From positions 1-64,000 of the forward strand of contig WPIO01000234.1 in NCBI GenBank assembly GCA_009760855.2: a stretch of 64,000 nucleotides of DNA. Reading direction: 5' to 3'. The stretch comes from Cristatella mucedo (taxonomy: Eukaryota; Bryozoa; Phylactolaemata; Cristatellidae). Of this stretch, positions 1 to 12,044 are shown one piece after another (positions within the stretch are counted from its first letter, which is position 1; every line of letters starts with the position of its first letter). The position numbers and the translations under genes are program-made. The notes beneath the pieces were generated by a model. It made no database searches and was not told where the DNA came from. It saw only the letters and a list, made by a program, of their open reading frames with translations.

Positions 1-248
1 CTGACTGTTTAACAACACCAAACCACGTGAAATTGTTATAAAAAGCATACACGAGGAAAAAGTGATTCATTTGCACGATCAGTCTGAGATACGGCCACGA
101 TCATTAGGCTCCGAATGAAAAGTGCACTAGTCTCGAGGCAGACATGAAGGCCGTGGGACTGTACACCAGTGAAGCAAGAAAAGAAGACGATAAAGCAATG
201 GTGGTAGCACTATGTAGCTGAAAAAATAATATTATATAATATAATACA

Positions 249-296
249 GTTGTATAGCACCATAAGAGAACTTAATCTCTATTCAGGCGCTTCACT
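249..296 (-). repeat. SINE-A 3' tail fragment
   Basis: The antisense of the SINE-A/LINE-A style tail is visible: a TGTATAGCAC start, then AGAGAACTTAATCTCT and CAGGCGCTTCAC. The tRNA-like head is missing. The wording CTCTATTCAGGCGCTTCA is closer to the SINE-A tail than to the LINE-A tail, so I assign it to SINE-A. Confidence 0.5.
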
Positions 297-1742
297 ATGT
301 AGCTGTAGGCTATGAGTGGTCAACAAGTAACAGGTTACGTAGCTTACAAGCCCTATTTTGTGCCTAGTGTCAGAGGTCGTGAACTCAGCTTCCAGGTACC
401 CTGATGCACATCTTTATCTCCATTATCCCTTGCATTTATTCACTGCAACGAGCAAATTATAATGCTATAATACTATATATCAAGTTGTAGCAAATAAAAA
501 AACTGTGTACAGGAGCCTGTCTCGATCTTTAAGATAGCAGTATACAAAAGCTGCCCCCTGAATCTTGGCCCAGGGTTAAGATGCTTACACGTTACGATCC
601 AAGTCATGTGCTTGATTCTTGCTACAGGCAAACCACTATTGCCAAGTGCAAGTAGGCGTGATAGCTGTTCAGTCTCTTTTGAATTTGGATATGAGGCACT
701 TTGATTAGCAAATCTTAACTTTTTTAATGGAAGTTAATCAATAGTTAATAGTTAATCAATCAGTTAGCCAATTGTTACGAGTTTTTGATCACCTGTCTGT
801 ATGCATAAAAGCATGTATAGATGCAAATCTGAAACTCTAGAAAGCCAAAAAACTATGCATCTTTAAAGCCCATTCAATGCTTAAGCAGCTCTCGGTTTTA
901 TACTGAAGCCAAAAGACTTAATTTTTCCTTAAGAGTAGAAATAAAAAAGCTGTGCTGAATCATAGAGAGCAGCTTACAGTGGCTTGCAAATATTAATCCG
1001 TGTCGGAGGCGAATACGACCAGATAGGTATGACTCGAACCATCCAGGAACTCATCAATCTGAATGTCAGTTTCTATTTGAAGATGAATACTCGTATTTTA
1101 ATAATAGTATAATTTGAACCAATGAGAGGTCCGTTAAAGCAGTCGCTATCTATGGCTATAAGCTGGTCCTGCAATCGATGGAGTGAAATGCTGCAGCCAC
1201 GAATAGCAGCACTGAGAACGTGACGATGCCAGCACAATCACTTGATGTGACGTCATCAGCAAAGTGGAGAAGATCTTCGGTGATGGCAGCATGGAAGCCT
1301 TAAGCCAGTGCAAAACAAAAATGGAAATAGATCGAAGTATTACCGTTATGAAAAGTAAAATGAGTAACGTACAGGATTTCGTGTTTTCAATTGGGTCAAT
1401 GATTTTTATAAGACAAATAGACAAATTTCTGAAAATATTATCCAAAATTGAAACTGCTAAATGTGCACTTCATTCTCCGGAAATAATGCTTGCACTTTCG
1501 GTAAGGGCTCTCGTCGGGTTTTACAAATACACTGTATATTCCGATCTGTTACTTGCCTTAACAGTTCCTACTTGAATGTATTGCAATAGCTGTTGCTATG
1601 TGTTGAGTCTTTAGTTCAAGACCTTGCGAACATATACATCAAGCAACTCTGACAGCATAACACAGGAAAGTGGGGCATGCAAGCTAGTGGCTCGGAAGCA
1701 GAAAGTCATGGATTAAAAATGTGTCCTAAAATGTGAGCTCAC
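297..1742. other. No confident gene; downstream flank of TRIM gene
   Basis: This is AT-rich sequence downstream of the last TRIM exon I can define. Later exons or the 3' UTR of that gene could lie here, but no exon with a phase-1 acceptor and a recognisable domain stands out. Overlapping ORFs of about 100 codons on both strands (1146-1575) show no motif. Confidence 0.4.
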
Positions 1743-3018
1743 CTGCCACGTCACCAGCTCTAGCACCATCTTTAGAGAAACTAACGTCGTCAATGATCTG
1801 GCCGAGACAGTCTGCAAGGACAAATGCACTAAGGGCTGCAACTTCGGAATGTGGGGAAAGGCTCACGTGTCAGCAAATTGATCTAGTCCAAGCACTGGCT
1901 GCATTGCTTCGTAGGCAGCTACCTGCGGTCAGCTTCGGAGTTCCCATCCACGAGGTGACCACCACATCCAAGTCCTCAGGCAGAGATCCACTCAGTGATA
2001 CCAGCGTTTCAGCCGCCGGTATATCTCTGAACCTCTCCAGCTGCTTAGACAGCACTTCGAGGCGTGACTGCAAGGTCGCATGCTGGTCGAGCAAATCAGG
2101 ATCGCATGCTGCAGCCGTGAGGCTGCTGATGTATGTCGATGCATGCTGCACCGATTGGTGCAGCTTTTCAGCTAGGCCTTGCATGGTGGCAGCTCTGACC
2201 TCAAGCTGGTCGTAGCAGTCCTTCACCTTGCTTTCACAATTATCAAAGGCTTTGGTCACAGCATCCATAGTATACTTCTTCCTCGTCTTAATCACGTCCA
2301 AATGGATGGCACGAGCCGATTGGACGTCTTTGACCAGATTCCTGGGCTGTAAGAGCAGGGAAGACTTTGCAATCAAACGCTCAAGCAGACGCTGTATGCT
2401 CTCTCTCGTTTCCTTCACGAAAGTTTCGGCTGTTGGTCCTTTCAGATGCTGCGGCAAAGAGTGACCTGAGACCTCACATAGTCTCACACAGTCGGGGCAC
2501 TTGGCTTGCTTGCAAGTCAAGCACAGCAGATCAAGTTGCTTCTGGTGCTGCAGGCACTGCTGCAGCTCTGCGGCCTCAAGTACTTGACTCCAACTCGTGA
2601 TTCGTGAAAGCTCAATGGTCATGTGACGTTTGTTGTATCGGTTATGACCACGTAAGCAGGCAGAACACAAGGATTTCCGGCACTGCTTGCACCAGACGTC
2701 TGCTGGTTCGTCAGGGCTTTCATCCTCTCTGCACAAGCTGCACTTGTTAGCATCTTTTAGGGTTTTAAAGCGCCTCACACACTCGGCAATAAAACCGTTG
2801 TGATGCCTTCCTTTGCTGATGTCGGTGGGTACGTCACAAGCTGTACAGCAAATGCTCATTGAGCTCTCTGCTGTGGCAGCACGATCGGCACAGCCGTTGC
2901 AGCAGCTGTGCAGGCAGCTCAGCAGCAGCGGCTCCTCTGCAATTTCTCCGCAGGCGATGCAAGAAAGCAGGTGTTCATTTATCGATGCATGTCGTTGAAT
3001 TAGAAGCTCTTGTGACAT
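1743..3018 (-). CDS. TRIM-type RING/B-box/coiled-coil protein (partial, two exons seen)
   Basis: Probably a cytoplasmic E3 ubiquitin ligase or scaffold of the TRIM family. Exon 3018..1923 encodes 365 full codons. The RING has C20, C23, C35, H37, C40, C43, C58 and C61. B-box 1 has C93, C96, C110, C113, C118, C121, H125 and H132. B-box 2 has C155, H158, C166, C169, C174, C177, H186 and H191. A long helical coiled-coil region covers about 195-340. Read straight through, the frame stops at 1870, but a CAG|GTAGCT donor at 1922 ends the exon in phase 1. A polypyrimidine/TTGCAG acceptor at 1812 opens a 69-nt exon (1811..1743). It continues in frame, encodes VSFSKDG-like residues, and ends at a CAG|GTGAGC donor, again in phase 1. 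The order RING, two B-boxes, coiled coil is that of the TRIM2/3/45/56/71-like group. The short exon could begin an NHL or other C-terminal domain (inference). The start is the ATG just before the RING. The C-terminus is not located. Confidence 0.85.
1812..1922 (-). other. Predicted intron of the TRIM gene
   Basis: This is a 111-nt GT-AG intron on the minus strand. The donor GTAGCT follows CCGCAG and the acceptor is TTTGTCCTTGCAG. Both flanking exons are open and the phase (1) matches across the junction. The in-frame stop at 1870 lies inside it. Confidence 0.65.
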
Positions 3019-3271
3019 GATAAACCTTAAAAAGGTACAATAATGTCTGGCTCACAGAGCAGTTATACAAGCTGTGCAGAGGAGTCCGGTTTTAATCAGA
3101 GAGCAGAAAAAGATTAAAACTCCAACTCTATAAAAGACCTTCAAAATAATGCCAGGTAGATTGAAATGATTTGACCTGGTACTTTTTGGGGGAGGGGGAG
3201 TTGCCACTTTTTCAGACTGAAACATGCTTCTCATAAAAATAATAATAGTAGCGATAACACAGTTGTATGGC
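3019..3271. other. 5' flank of TRIM gene
   Basis: This should hold the 5' UTR or promoter of the minus-strand TRIM gene. I see no TATA box or other clear element. It ends where LINE-A sequence begins. Confidence 0.3.
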
Positions 3272-4490
3272 ATGTCGTGAGGCATGTCGGGAGTAAGTTC
3301 CAAGCTTTAAGAGCACACGATCTAAATGAACAATCTCCAAATGGTTTGAGGTTTAAAGTATTGGTAAACAAGTGGATTCCGAAAAGCCGGTTGTATGATG
3401 CTTAGCCTGGTGGGGATGTAGATCTTATTAGTAGGCTAGAGCCAAAGAATGAAGGGACCTAAAGTGAGTGATAAAACCTTTAAGTCAATCCGTTGCCTGA
3501 CTGGCAGCTAGTACAGATCAGCGAGAAGTCGTGTAAGGTCGCAACTGCAGTGCTCATGACAGACAAACCTAGCTGCAGAGTATTGCACCAGCTGTAAGTG
3601 CCTGATTCCACAGGCCGGTAGGCCAGCAAGCAGTGACTTACAGAAGTCAAGACGGGATGTCATAAACGCAGGAAGCAACTTAAAAGAAATTCTAGCTTGG
3701 AAATTCTAGCTTATTCAAAGGCCTCTTTTGTGGTAGTGGCACAATAGTATTTACAGCAATCACCACCTCTTGCAGTGGCTGCAAAGGGTCACCGGATGCA
3801 GGATTCAACCCCACTAAAGCAACAGCCTTACCTAGTGTGCCATCACAGCTCATCAACTTAGATGTGGTATCCCAGTCTAAACAAGCCCAAATTTTAGCAA
3901 TGCTATGTGGCTGAAAGTAGGCAGGCTTGATTGTGGAAGTAATGTGGTCGTCAAACAAAAGGTCACTTTGGAACATGACACCTAGATTTCTTGCATATTC
4001 AACAGGAAATATGCTAGTAGAGCCTATTTTGAGCGTTAGCATTTCCAATTTCTGAATCGCATTTGCTTAGGCCACAACTTGGAGGTCGGTTTGTATCATC
4101 AGTCAGTTGAAGAAAATTTGCTGCCATCCATGTGCAGATGTCATCAATGCATTGAGCAAGAGAGTTGAGAGAATTCGACATGGTAAAGGGCTGGGAAGGC
4201 TCGAAGGGATAGTACAACTGAGTGTCATCTGCGTAGAAGTGAAAGCCGAGATATTGCTTGGCGATCACTTCGGCAAGAGGAAATGTATAAACCGTTAAAA
4301 GCACAGGACTAAGCACTGACCCCACAGGTACCCCATATTTCAGAGGTTCCTCGAATGATCTTTAACCCTTCATGTCAATACTCTGTAGGTTCCCACAGTG
4401 ATAGGATCTGAACCATTGCATAGCAGTGCCAGTACCCAGACTAGATAAAAGGCCCTCAAGAAGAACTTGGCTATCAATAGCATCAAAAGA
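3272..4490 (-). mobile_element. LINE-A copy (L2/CR1-like), truncated and interrupted
   Basis: This is an antisense LINE-A copy. Going from low to high coordinates it holds the C-terminal domain, the thumb region, the palm with the YADD box (FHFYADDTQLYYPF in translation) and the AFDAID-like fingers/palm boundary. It lacks the 3' tail and has many stops and frameshifts. A SINE-B fragment interrupts it at about 3690-3848. It ends head-to-head against the plus-strand copy that starts near 4490. Confidence 0.85.
3690..3848 (-). mobile_element. SINE-B copy nested in LINE-A
   Basis: It shows the antisense SINE-B pattern: GCCTCTTTTGTGG, then the degenerate body, GGATTCAACCCC (degenerate B box) and CCTTACCTAGTGTGCCATCAC. 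It splits LINE-A between the codons for ...DFCNSLL and ...TTSKLVHAF. Near-identical CAACTTA words on both sides could be the target-site duplication. Confidence 0.7.
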
Positions 4491-6690
4491 TGACACCCTC
4501 GACGAGTTTGCACCTATTACTAATCGCACTGTGCACCCTTGCCCTGATGGCCTTTGGTTTACCACAGACATTAAACTAGCCAGGCCTGCTAAGCACAGGC
4601 TTGAAAAAGCATACACAAGATCAGGACTGACTGGCCATCGACAGGCACAGGAAGACTACTGTAGGTCGTTCCAATCGATCCTAGCAAAGGCCAAGTTTAG
4701 CTTATAAAAAAATATTGTGTAATCCCAGATGCACAATCCAAAAATGCTGATGTCAACGATCAACCATCTCCTCAATCGGTCCCAGATTACCTCCTTACCT
4801 GATGATCCTTGTGATGATCTCTCGATTCTTTGTGCAGAAGATAGACAAGATCAGGGAGTCCATCCCTGCGATGACAACACCCCTAGAATGCTGTTCCCCG
4901 ATTCCTGGCTGCTCCTCAATGTCTACATTTAATAAGGTTACTAGTGATCTCGACCTGAAGTTCGTATTGCAATCAAAGAAAACGACAAGTCCTCTTACCC
5001 TATTCCCACTGTCCTGCTGCTATGTTGCATTCATCTGCTGCTGCCACGCATGACTAACATCATTAATATGCCATTAGCCTCAGGTCATGTCACAGCACCT
5101 TCTGAAAAAGCTGTAGTGAGGCCACTTCTCAAGAAAGCGACACCGGACCAAGAGAACTTGAGCAACTACCGCCCAGTCTCCCATCTACCATTCCTATCAA
5201 AGACACTGGAACGGGTCGTGGCAGACCAGCTGAACTCATATATTGAAACCTCAAACCTTGCTAGTAAATTCCAGTTCGTGTTTAGAGCTAATCACTCCGC
5301 AGAGTCCGCATTGCTTAGGGTGTAAGACGACCTACATGGGAATGCAGACATAGGCAGAGTGTCTCTGCTTGTTTTGCTTGATCTTTCGGCAGCTTTTGAT
5401 ACTATCGATAACGAAGTCCATCTTGCTGATGTGATTGCCATGCACAATCTAGGCTTACACTTCTATGGGGATGAAACTCAGTTGTACGTTTGCTTTGATC
5501 CCTCCCAGCCTTCGAGCTCCTCAAATTCTCTCAACTCACTTGCTGCATGTATTGATGACATCCGCACATAGATGGTAGCACATTTTCTAAAACTAAACGA
5601 GGATAAAGCTAACTTACTAGCTATGGACTAACCCAGGGTGATTCAAAAATTGGAAAGGCTTACTCCTTAAATTGGCTCTCCCAGCCAAACTCCTGTTGAA
5701 TCAGCTCGAAATCTAGGTTTCATGTTCCAAAGTGACCTCTCGTTAAAGAACCACATTAACTCCACCATCAGATCCGCCTACTTTCAGCTACATAACATTA
5801 CTAAAATTCGGGCTTGTTTAAATAGGGGTACCACGTCCAAGTTGGTCCATGCATTGTGACATCCCGACTTGACTTCTGTAACTCCCTGCTTGCATGTGCA
5901 ATCAGGCGATTACAGCTTGTGCAAAACTCTGCAGCTAGGCTTGTCTGTCGTGAGCGTCGCAGTTGCCACATCACACCCCTTCTCCCCTACCTGCACTGGC
6001 TACCAGTCAACCAACGGACCAACTTCAAAGTTTTGTCGCTAACTTTTAGCCCTCTTTATTCTTTGGCTCCAGCCTATCTCTCAGATCTACTCCCCCACCA
6101 GGCCAAGCTTCGTACCAACCGCTTCTCGGAATCGAACAGTTTACCACTACCTCGTATAAACCTCAAATCCTTTGGAGACCGTACATTTAGTGTGTATACT
6201 CCCAAAGCCTTTCACTCCCTCCCGAATTGAGTCAGAACATCCCCTGACTTGACGACATTTAAAAAGAACTTAAAAACACACATATTTTGGACAGCATGTA
6301 GTGGGTCCCTGTGATTCAACCTTCATGTGCTTATGCGTGCTGACACTGTGCATGCTGCCACCAACCACATTTAATAATAATAATAATAATATTGCACTTG
6401 ATAAAGCGCCCTCAGAGAACTTAATCTCTTTCTAGGCGCTTTACATTTGCTGCAAAGTGATATGCAATAGAATGGTAAGTAAAATCATGCTTGAAAAACA
6501 AACAAAATGAATAATATGGTTAGGGGTGACATGCTTGTCACCCTTAACCACGTTGTTCATGTTGTTAATCAAGCATGATATTACTCACGATTCAATCGTG
6601 TTTAAATTTGCAGCAAATGTAAAGCACTTACGAAGAGATTGAGTTCTCTGACGATGCTTTATCAAGTGCATTAATAATATTATTATTATA
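4490..6690 (+). mobile_element. LINE-A copy (L2/CR1-like), long but degenerate
   Basis: One of the longest LINE-A copies. In order: the region before the RT (DGLWFTTDIK, NPKMLMSTINHLLN), RT fingers (KKATPDQENLSNYRPVSHLPF, SKTLERVVADQLN), LLDLSAAFDTID, a deletion that removes part of the palm near 5425, a damaged YADD box (FYGDETQLY), the thumb, and the C-terminal domain (LHWLPVNQRTNFKVLSLTF). Many stops and frameshifts make it dead. Its 3' UTR is split by an antisense LINE-A tail at 6372-6531 and then resumes to its own (ATT)n end near 6690. Confidence 0.85.
6372..6531 (-). mobile_element. LINE-A 3' tail, antisense, inside another LINE-A tail
   Basis: It starts with (TAA)n, then TTGCACTTGATAAAGCGCCC, and runs through the 3' UTR to GGGGTGACATGC. 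The sense-strand tail follows immediately (6532-6690), so the pair forms an imperfect inverted repeat of about 2 x 158 bp. Confidence 0.8.
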
Positions 6691-6754
6691 TTATGATAAA
6701 AGCGGCCGAGAGATAGAGCAAAATAAGCAGAGTGACTCCACCTTAGTCTGCATT

Positions 6755-6887
6755 CCGAATGGTTAGTGGTAGCATGCTCAATGACAACAAGCATACCATG
6801 GTTAGAGGTTACACGAACAGTGCCAACATGCAAGTGTGCATGATTACTGGCAGCACACACAGTGTCAGCATGTCAACATAGACACAC

Positions 6888-6888
<1 letters not shown>
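6755..6888 (-). mobile_element. Diverged LINE-A 3' UTR fragment
   Basis: It matches the antisense 3' UTR words (CGAATGGTTAGTGGTAGCATGCTCA, split by changes; GTGTCAGCATG; CATGGTTAGAGGTTACAC). The (AC)n array follows it. Confidence 0.5.

Positions 6889-6891
<3 letters not shown>

Positions 6892-6937
<46 letters not shown>
6892..6937. repeat. (AC)n microsatellite
   Basis: An uninterrupted AC dinucleotide run of about 23 units. Confidence 0.95.
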
Positions 6938-6939
<2 letters not shown>

Positions 6940-7019
6940 AACATTGTGTCATTTTGACAATGAATACTTACTTCGTAATCACTCAGAAATCAATATCATA
7001 CCTTGGCATCCATAAAAAA

Positions 7020-8460
7020 GTCCATAGAAACAACGACCTACTTAGGAATGCAGACATGGGTAGAGTGTCTCCGCTTGTTTTGCTCGATCTTTCGGCAGCT
7101 TTTGATACCATCGATCACAATGTTCTTCTAGAGCACCTCTCATCACGCCTGGGCATCACTGGCACTGCTCTGCAGTGGTTCAGGTCCTATCTCAGTGGGA
7201 GACTCCAGAGTATTGACGTGAATGTACAAAGATCATCTGAAGTACCTCTGAAATATGGAGCAACTCAGGGCTCTGTGCTAGGTCCGGTTCTTTTCACGGT
7301 TTATACTCTGCCTCTTGCTGATGTGATTGCCAAGCATAATCTAGGCTTTCACTTCAATGCGTATGACACTCAGTTGTATCTTTGCTTTGATCCCTCCCAG
7401 CCTTAGAGCACCTCAAATTCTCTCAGCTCACTAGCTGCATGCATTGATGACATCCGCACATGGATGGCAGCAAATTTTCTAAAACTAAACGATGGTAAAA
7501 CTAACTTACTAGTCATGGGCAAACCCAGTGTGATCCAGAGATTGGACAGGCTGACTCTCAAAATTGGCTCTGCCAGCGTATCTCCAGTTGAATCAGCTCG
7601 AAATCTAAGTGTCATATTCCAAAGCGACCTCTTGTTAGACGACCATATCAGCTCCACAGTCAAATCTGCCTATTTTCAGCTTCATAATATTGCTAAAATT
7701 CGGGCTTGTTTAGATAAGGATACCACATCTAAGTTGGTACATGCATTCGCGACATCCCGTCTCGACTTCTGCAACTCACTGCTTACTGGCCTACTAGCAT
7801 GCACGATCAGGCGATTGCAGCTGGCGCAAAACTCGGCAGCTAGACTTGTCTGTCGTGAGCTTTGCAGTTGCCACATTACTCCACTTCTCACCGACCTGCA
7901 TTGGCTACCAGTCAAGCAACGGATTGACTTCAAGGTTTTGTCGCTCACTTTTAGATCCCTTCATTCTATGGCTCCAGCCTATCTTTCAGATATACTACCC
8001 CATCAGGCCAAGCATCGTACCACCCGCTTTTCGGAATCCAACAGTCTAGAAATACCTCGTAGAAACCTTAAATCCTTTGGAGACCGTGCATTTAGCTCGT
8101 ATGCTCCCAAAGCCTGGAACTCGCTCCCGACCTGTGTCAGAACATCCCCTGACCTAACCACATTTAAAAGGAACTTAAAAACACCCCTTTTAGGACAGCA
8201 TTGAGTGGGTCCCTGTGATTCGTCCTTGATGTGCTTATGCGTGCTGACACTGTGCATGCTGCCACTAACCACATTTGCATGCTGACCCTGTGCATGTCAC
8301 CCCTAACCATATTATTCATTTTGTTTGTTTTTCAAGCATGATTTTACTTACCATTCAATCGCATTTCACTTTGCCACAAATGTAAAGCGCCTAGGGAGAG
8401 ATTAAGTTCTCTGAGGGCGCTTTATCAAGTACAGTATTATTATTAATATTATTATTAAAA
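7020..8460 (+). mobile_element. LINE-A copy, 5'-truncated, nearly full 3' half
   Basis: The best-preserved 3' half of LINE-A. One frame gives LLRNADMGRVSPLVLLDLSA..., then AFDTIDHNVLLEHL, RSYLSGRLQSIDV, QGSVLGPVLFTVYTLPL, and a mutated catalytic box (NAYD where other copies have YADD). A single stop at 7404-7406 separates this from a 246-codon ORF (7464-8204) that carries the thumb and the C-terminal LHWLPVKQRIDFKVLSLTF domain. The 3' UTR ends with the tail hairpin and (ATT)n near 8455. The catalytic change and the stop make it inactive. Confidence 0.9.
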
Positions 8461-9065
8461 GATATTGCAGAAAGATGTTCACATAGATAACGTGCAAGAC
8501 TGTAAGTAAGCATAGATAGCAGCTACCAGGGCAATCTGCTTGCACAGATAGCATGTCATAGGTAGGCTTGGATAAAGCGAGCACGTGTTACAAGATTGAT
8601 CGTTAGTCTGTAGAACAAAAAACAGGGCAAGCAATAATCTTTCCCGGCACTTTACAATGGTGAAGAAAATGCACATGTCACGCATACATATACAGCTTGT
8701 GTATTGTCTTTTACTGCAAAGATAATTTTTGCAGTAATAATTAGATAAAATATCAGTTCAAGGCAACGGTAACTACAGCCTTGCACGTAGAGATCTGAAA
8801 GTGGTGAAGTTGAGAAGCCTATCGAAATTCACAATTGAATGGACACAATTGCCTGGTTGGTCTGGTTGGATGCTGACATAGATAACATACAAGCCCATAA
8901 CTAAGCATAGATAGCAGCTACTAGGGCAATCTGCTTGCATAGATAGCATGTCATAGATAGGCTTGGATAAAGCGTGCACGTGTTACAAGATTGAGCTTTA
9001 CTTTGTTGAACCATAAACAGGTCCACCAGTTATCTTTACATGCACTTTATAATACTGAAGAAATA

Positions 9066-9067
9066 AT

Positions 9068-9112
<45 letters not shown>

Positions 9113-9183
9113 TATATATATATAATATATAAATATATAATATATAAATATATAATATATAAATATATATATATAATATAATA
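9066..9183. repeat. AT-rich microsatellite
   Basis: (TA)n broken by AATATATA variants. It is flanked on both sides by the words ATAATACTGAAGAA, so the array expanded inside or duplicated a short unique word. Confidence 0.9.
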
Positions 9184-9311
9184 CTTTATAATACTGAAGA
9201 AAAAGGACAAATATACACACCAGCTTGCTATGTACTATGTCTTTGACTGGATAGATAATTTTTGCAGTGTTACTCAGTTGAAATTTCAGTTCACGAAAAG
9301 GGTAATCATCG

Positions 9312-9470
9312 CACTGCTGGTTCATGCATTTGTGACATCCCATCTTGACTTCTGTAACTCACTGCCTGCTGGCCTACTGGCATGTGCAATCAGGCGATTA
9401 CAGCTGGTGCAAGACTCTGCTGCTAGGCTTGCAGGTCGTGTGCATTGCAGATGCCACATCACACCACGAG
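9312..9470 (+). mobile_element. LINE-A internal fragment
   Basis: It covers the RLDFCNSL...GLLACAIRRLQLVQ...AARL segment only, without a 3' tail. It lies inside unit 2 of the local duplication and is absent from unit 1. Confidence 0.8.
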
Positions 9471-9525
9471 CATCAAGATCTGAAAGCAGTGAGGTTAAGA
9501 AGCCCTCGCGAAATTAAAAATTGCA

Positions 9526-11945
9526 CCGAAATGCTTGGTAGGTCAGAATTTTGCCATGAGAAGAAACTAAAATTAAGCTGACTCGACAGTACAGGTCGTT
9601 TAGTCGTTCAGCTAAAAGTCATTTTGGAATAGGATAACCAGATACCATGGAGAGACTGCATGGGACATTGCAACTTACAAGGGAAGCGACAATACAGGTG
9701 CTACGAGTAAAATGTGATCCGGTGCGGTAGTGTGCCGTCTGTATAAAAACTATAGCCCAGTTTTTTCCGGGCGACCAGACAGGCAGGGGGACAGTAAAAG
9801 CCTGGCATGTTTTTGGCGACTAGAGTGGCAGTAGAATAAATTTGTGGGGAAAAAATAAAAGCCGAATAATAATCCTTACGGTGATTTACACTTTAAGCGA
9901 TCACCAGTTGACCTTTAGTCACATAAGCTCTACAATTAGCCAAATATCTAAAGCACTGCTGTGCCAGTCCTGTCCGGGCAGGCTGACAGGTGCTCCAGTA
10001 AGACTTGCACATTAGTGGTGTGTACGCTGTTAGTCAAGACGGTCTTGATGATGAATAACACAAAACCTGCATTTCATCCAGCAAAACTAATCTATCAGTT
10101 AGACTCTGCGTCAGGTTCGACGTAAAAATCTTTCTTTCAGACTACACAAAGATTTATAAAGTATTTACAGACCCCAAGCACAGACTAAATTAATTATCAA
10201 TAGCCCGACTTAGATCTGACATATATCTACGCGAGGCGTAGGTATATGTTCATCCAAGTCAGGTATTCTACACACCTATATCTAAACTAGGATTTCATGG
10301 TTTCCATTAGCTGATTACACAGCAACATGAACATGTCGAGAGAAAAACCTTGGTGGCTATCTGTCCAGCTTGCAGTAGGCCGCACAGAATTGCCTGCAGC
10401 AAGACTAAAGCTCACGACTTGGTTCGTGGAGTGAGAGCACCTTACACCTACACGTTTAATGGATTTGAACTGGGTGTGTGACAAGCCGGAAGTACAGTCT
10501 CATGGAGTTGGACACCGCATAAATGCTGGTGTGCGTCAGCTCGCTGTTTTGAAAATATGTTCCTATGTCAATTTGAATCAATCATCTCACTTTACCCGTC
10601 AGTCGAGAAATCTTAGGGCACTCCTACTAATCCCGGACCGTGCATTCGGTTATGTCCAACGCCCAGCTAAACGCTCATCAGGCTACTAAAATCGCACACT
10701 GGCGTCTGTTTAAGGAAAGTCAACTCAACTGGCAGACTTGGATATGCACGGACTGAAGATTTATTACATGTACAATGGGAAATCTATAAACTTACTTCGA
10801 CGGAACCTCGATCAACATTAATTCAGCAGGGAAAGGCAGTGGTTGCGAGGCAACAGCAGCCTCTGCTTTCGAAACCTACGGGCATGACGGGATTTCAAGC
10901 CTTTGGTTTGATCGTGTTGCAGTTTTTTAGAAAATGGATGTTGTTAGACGCGCCAAGCGTCTTTATTATTTATACTATTTAAATATACTTTACAGGCTGG
11001 AAGTAGGCTGATCTGCAGGCTGTCAGCAGGGAGGTGGGTGTAGGACCTAACGGAGCACTCGATTACTCGTGGGTGCCCGGAAGCTGCGACTGCAAACGTA
11101 AGCAGCCTGGACGTCAACACCATCCACCGGAGCTGTTTTGCTCCGGATCGTCTTGGAGCTTTTGACACTGGCCCTTCTGCAAATGTTATACAAATGAATT
11201 TATGCGATCTTACCGTAAGCTGCTGCTGCCTCGAGCGAGCGGTCGATTGGTTGGACAAATAGTTTTAAATACCACTACAGGCTGGTCGGCTTCAAGTACT
11301 GCGTCTTGAACTATTTAGGATAAGCCTTGATGCTGAATGCACACAATAAGGGTGCAATAGTGTTGTGGAGTTTTCTCAATTCTGTTCAAGTTATCTTGCA
11401 TGATTATTCCTCTTTCGAATGCAATTTTTGGTTGAGAAAGCAGCAAATTAAGCTTGCAGGCACTAAACTCCGCCATCACAACTTGCCTCGTAACAGCCAA
11501 CATTGGAAGCCATGTTTCAGACAAAATAGTCGTGAAAATAATCTCCTGCGACGGACGCCAGAAAAAATGACCACCGAGGTCTCTCACTAATTATCCGACC
11601 CTTCCGACCACACAGGTTGCAAACGTGATGCAGCGGATTCTAAGTCCTTTGCCACAAACATGGCACACGTAGTCGTGCGGTTCCTCGCGGACGAGCGCGA
11701 ACACACCAGTGTAGCTGATGCCGGGAGTCGCTTCTAGGGAGTCGTAGGTTCTGCGTCGATGCACTTAAATACACTCAAACTTCCGCCCACGGAAAGCAGC
11801 GCGAGGCAGCAACCAACGGCCTCCAATACCTGAAAGTCCCAAAATATCATGCATGCTCTGAGCTGTCCGTTTCGAAACAGCAATTCCCCAACTGTGCATC
11901 ACCAACTGATGCGCATGACAGTAGATAAGTAAAAGATATTTTCCA
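9526..11945. other. Unassigned, apparently unique DNA
   Basis: I see no ORF with a recognisable domain, no RNA gene and no repeat copy in this 2.4-kb stretch. Short ORFs (up to 104 codons) occur on both strands and look like chance. Confidence 0.4.
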
Positions 11946-11947
11946 TC

Positions 11948-11987
11948 TTGTATAGCGTCCTATGTGAACTTAATATCTATCCTGGAT
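11948..11987 (-). repeat. Short SINE-A/LINE-A tail remnant
   Basis: TTGTATAGCGTCC and GAACTTAATATCTATCC match the antisense tail. The rest is lost. Confidence 0.4.
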
Positions 11988-12044
11988 TGTACAGAAGTCG
12001 CACGGCTCGAGAATGCGACTTGGAACTGTATAGCCACTGCCATT

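Larger units (their letters stand above)
8475..9525. repeat. Tandem segmental duplication (two units of about 390 bp)
   Basis: Unit 1 (about 8475-8870) and unit 2 (about 8877-9525) share ATAGATAGCAGCTAC.AGGGCAATCTGCTTGCA, GGCTTGGATAAAGCG.GCACGTGTTACAAGATTGA, TAATTTTTGCAGT and AGATCTGAAAG.GTGA in the same order. Unit 2 is longer because it gained an AT array (9066-9183) and a LINE-A fragment (9312-9470). No coding capacity is seen. Confidence 0.8.

Noticed and set aside
1146-1575. Two overlapping ORFs of about 100 codons on opposite strands
   Set aside because: No domain, no splice support and mutual overlap; they may be chance.
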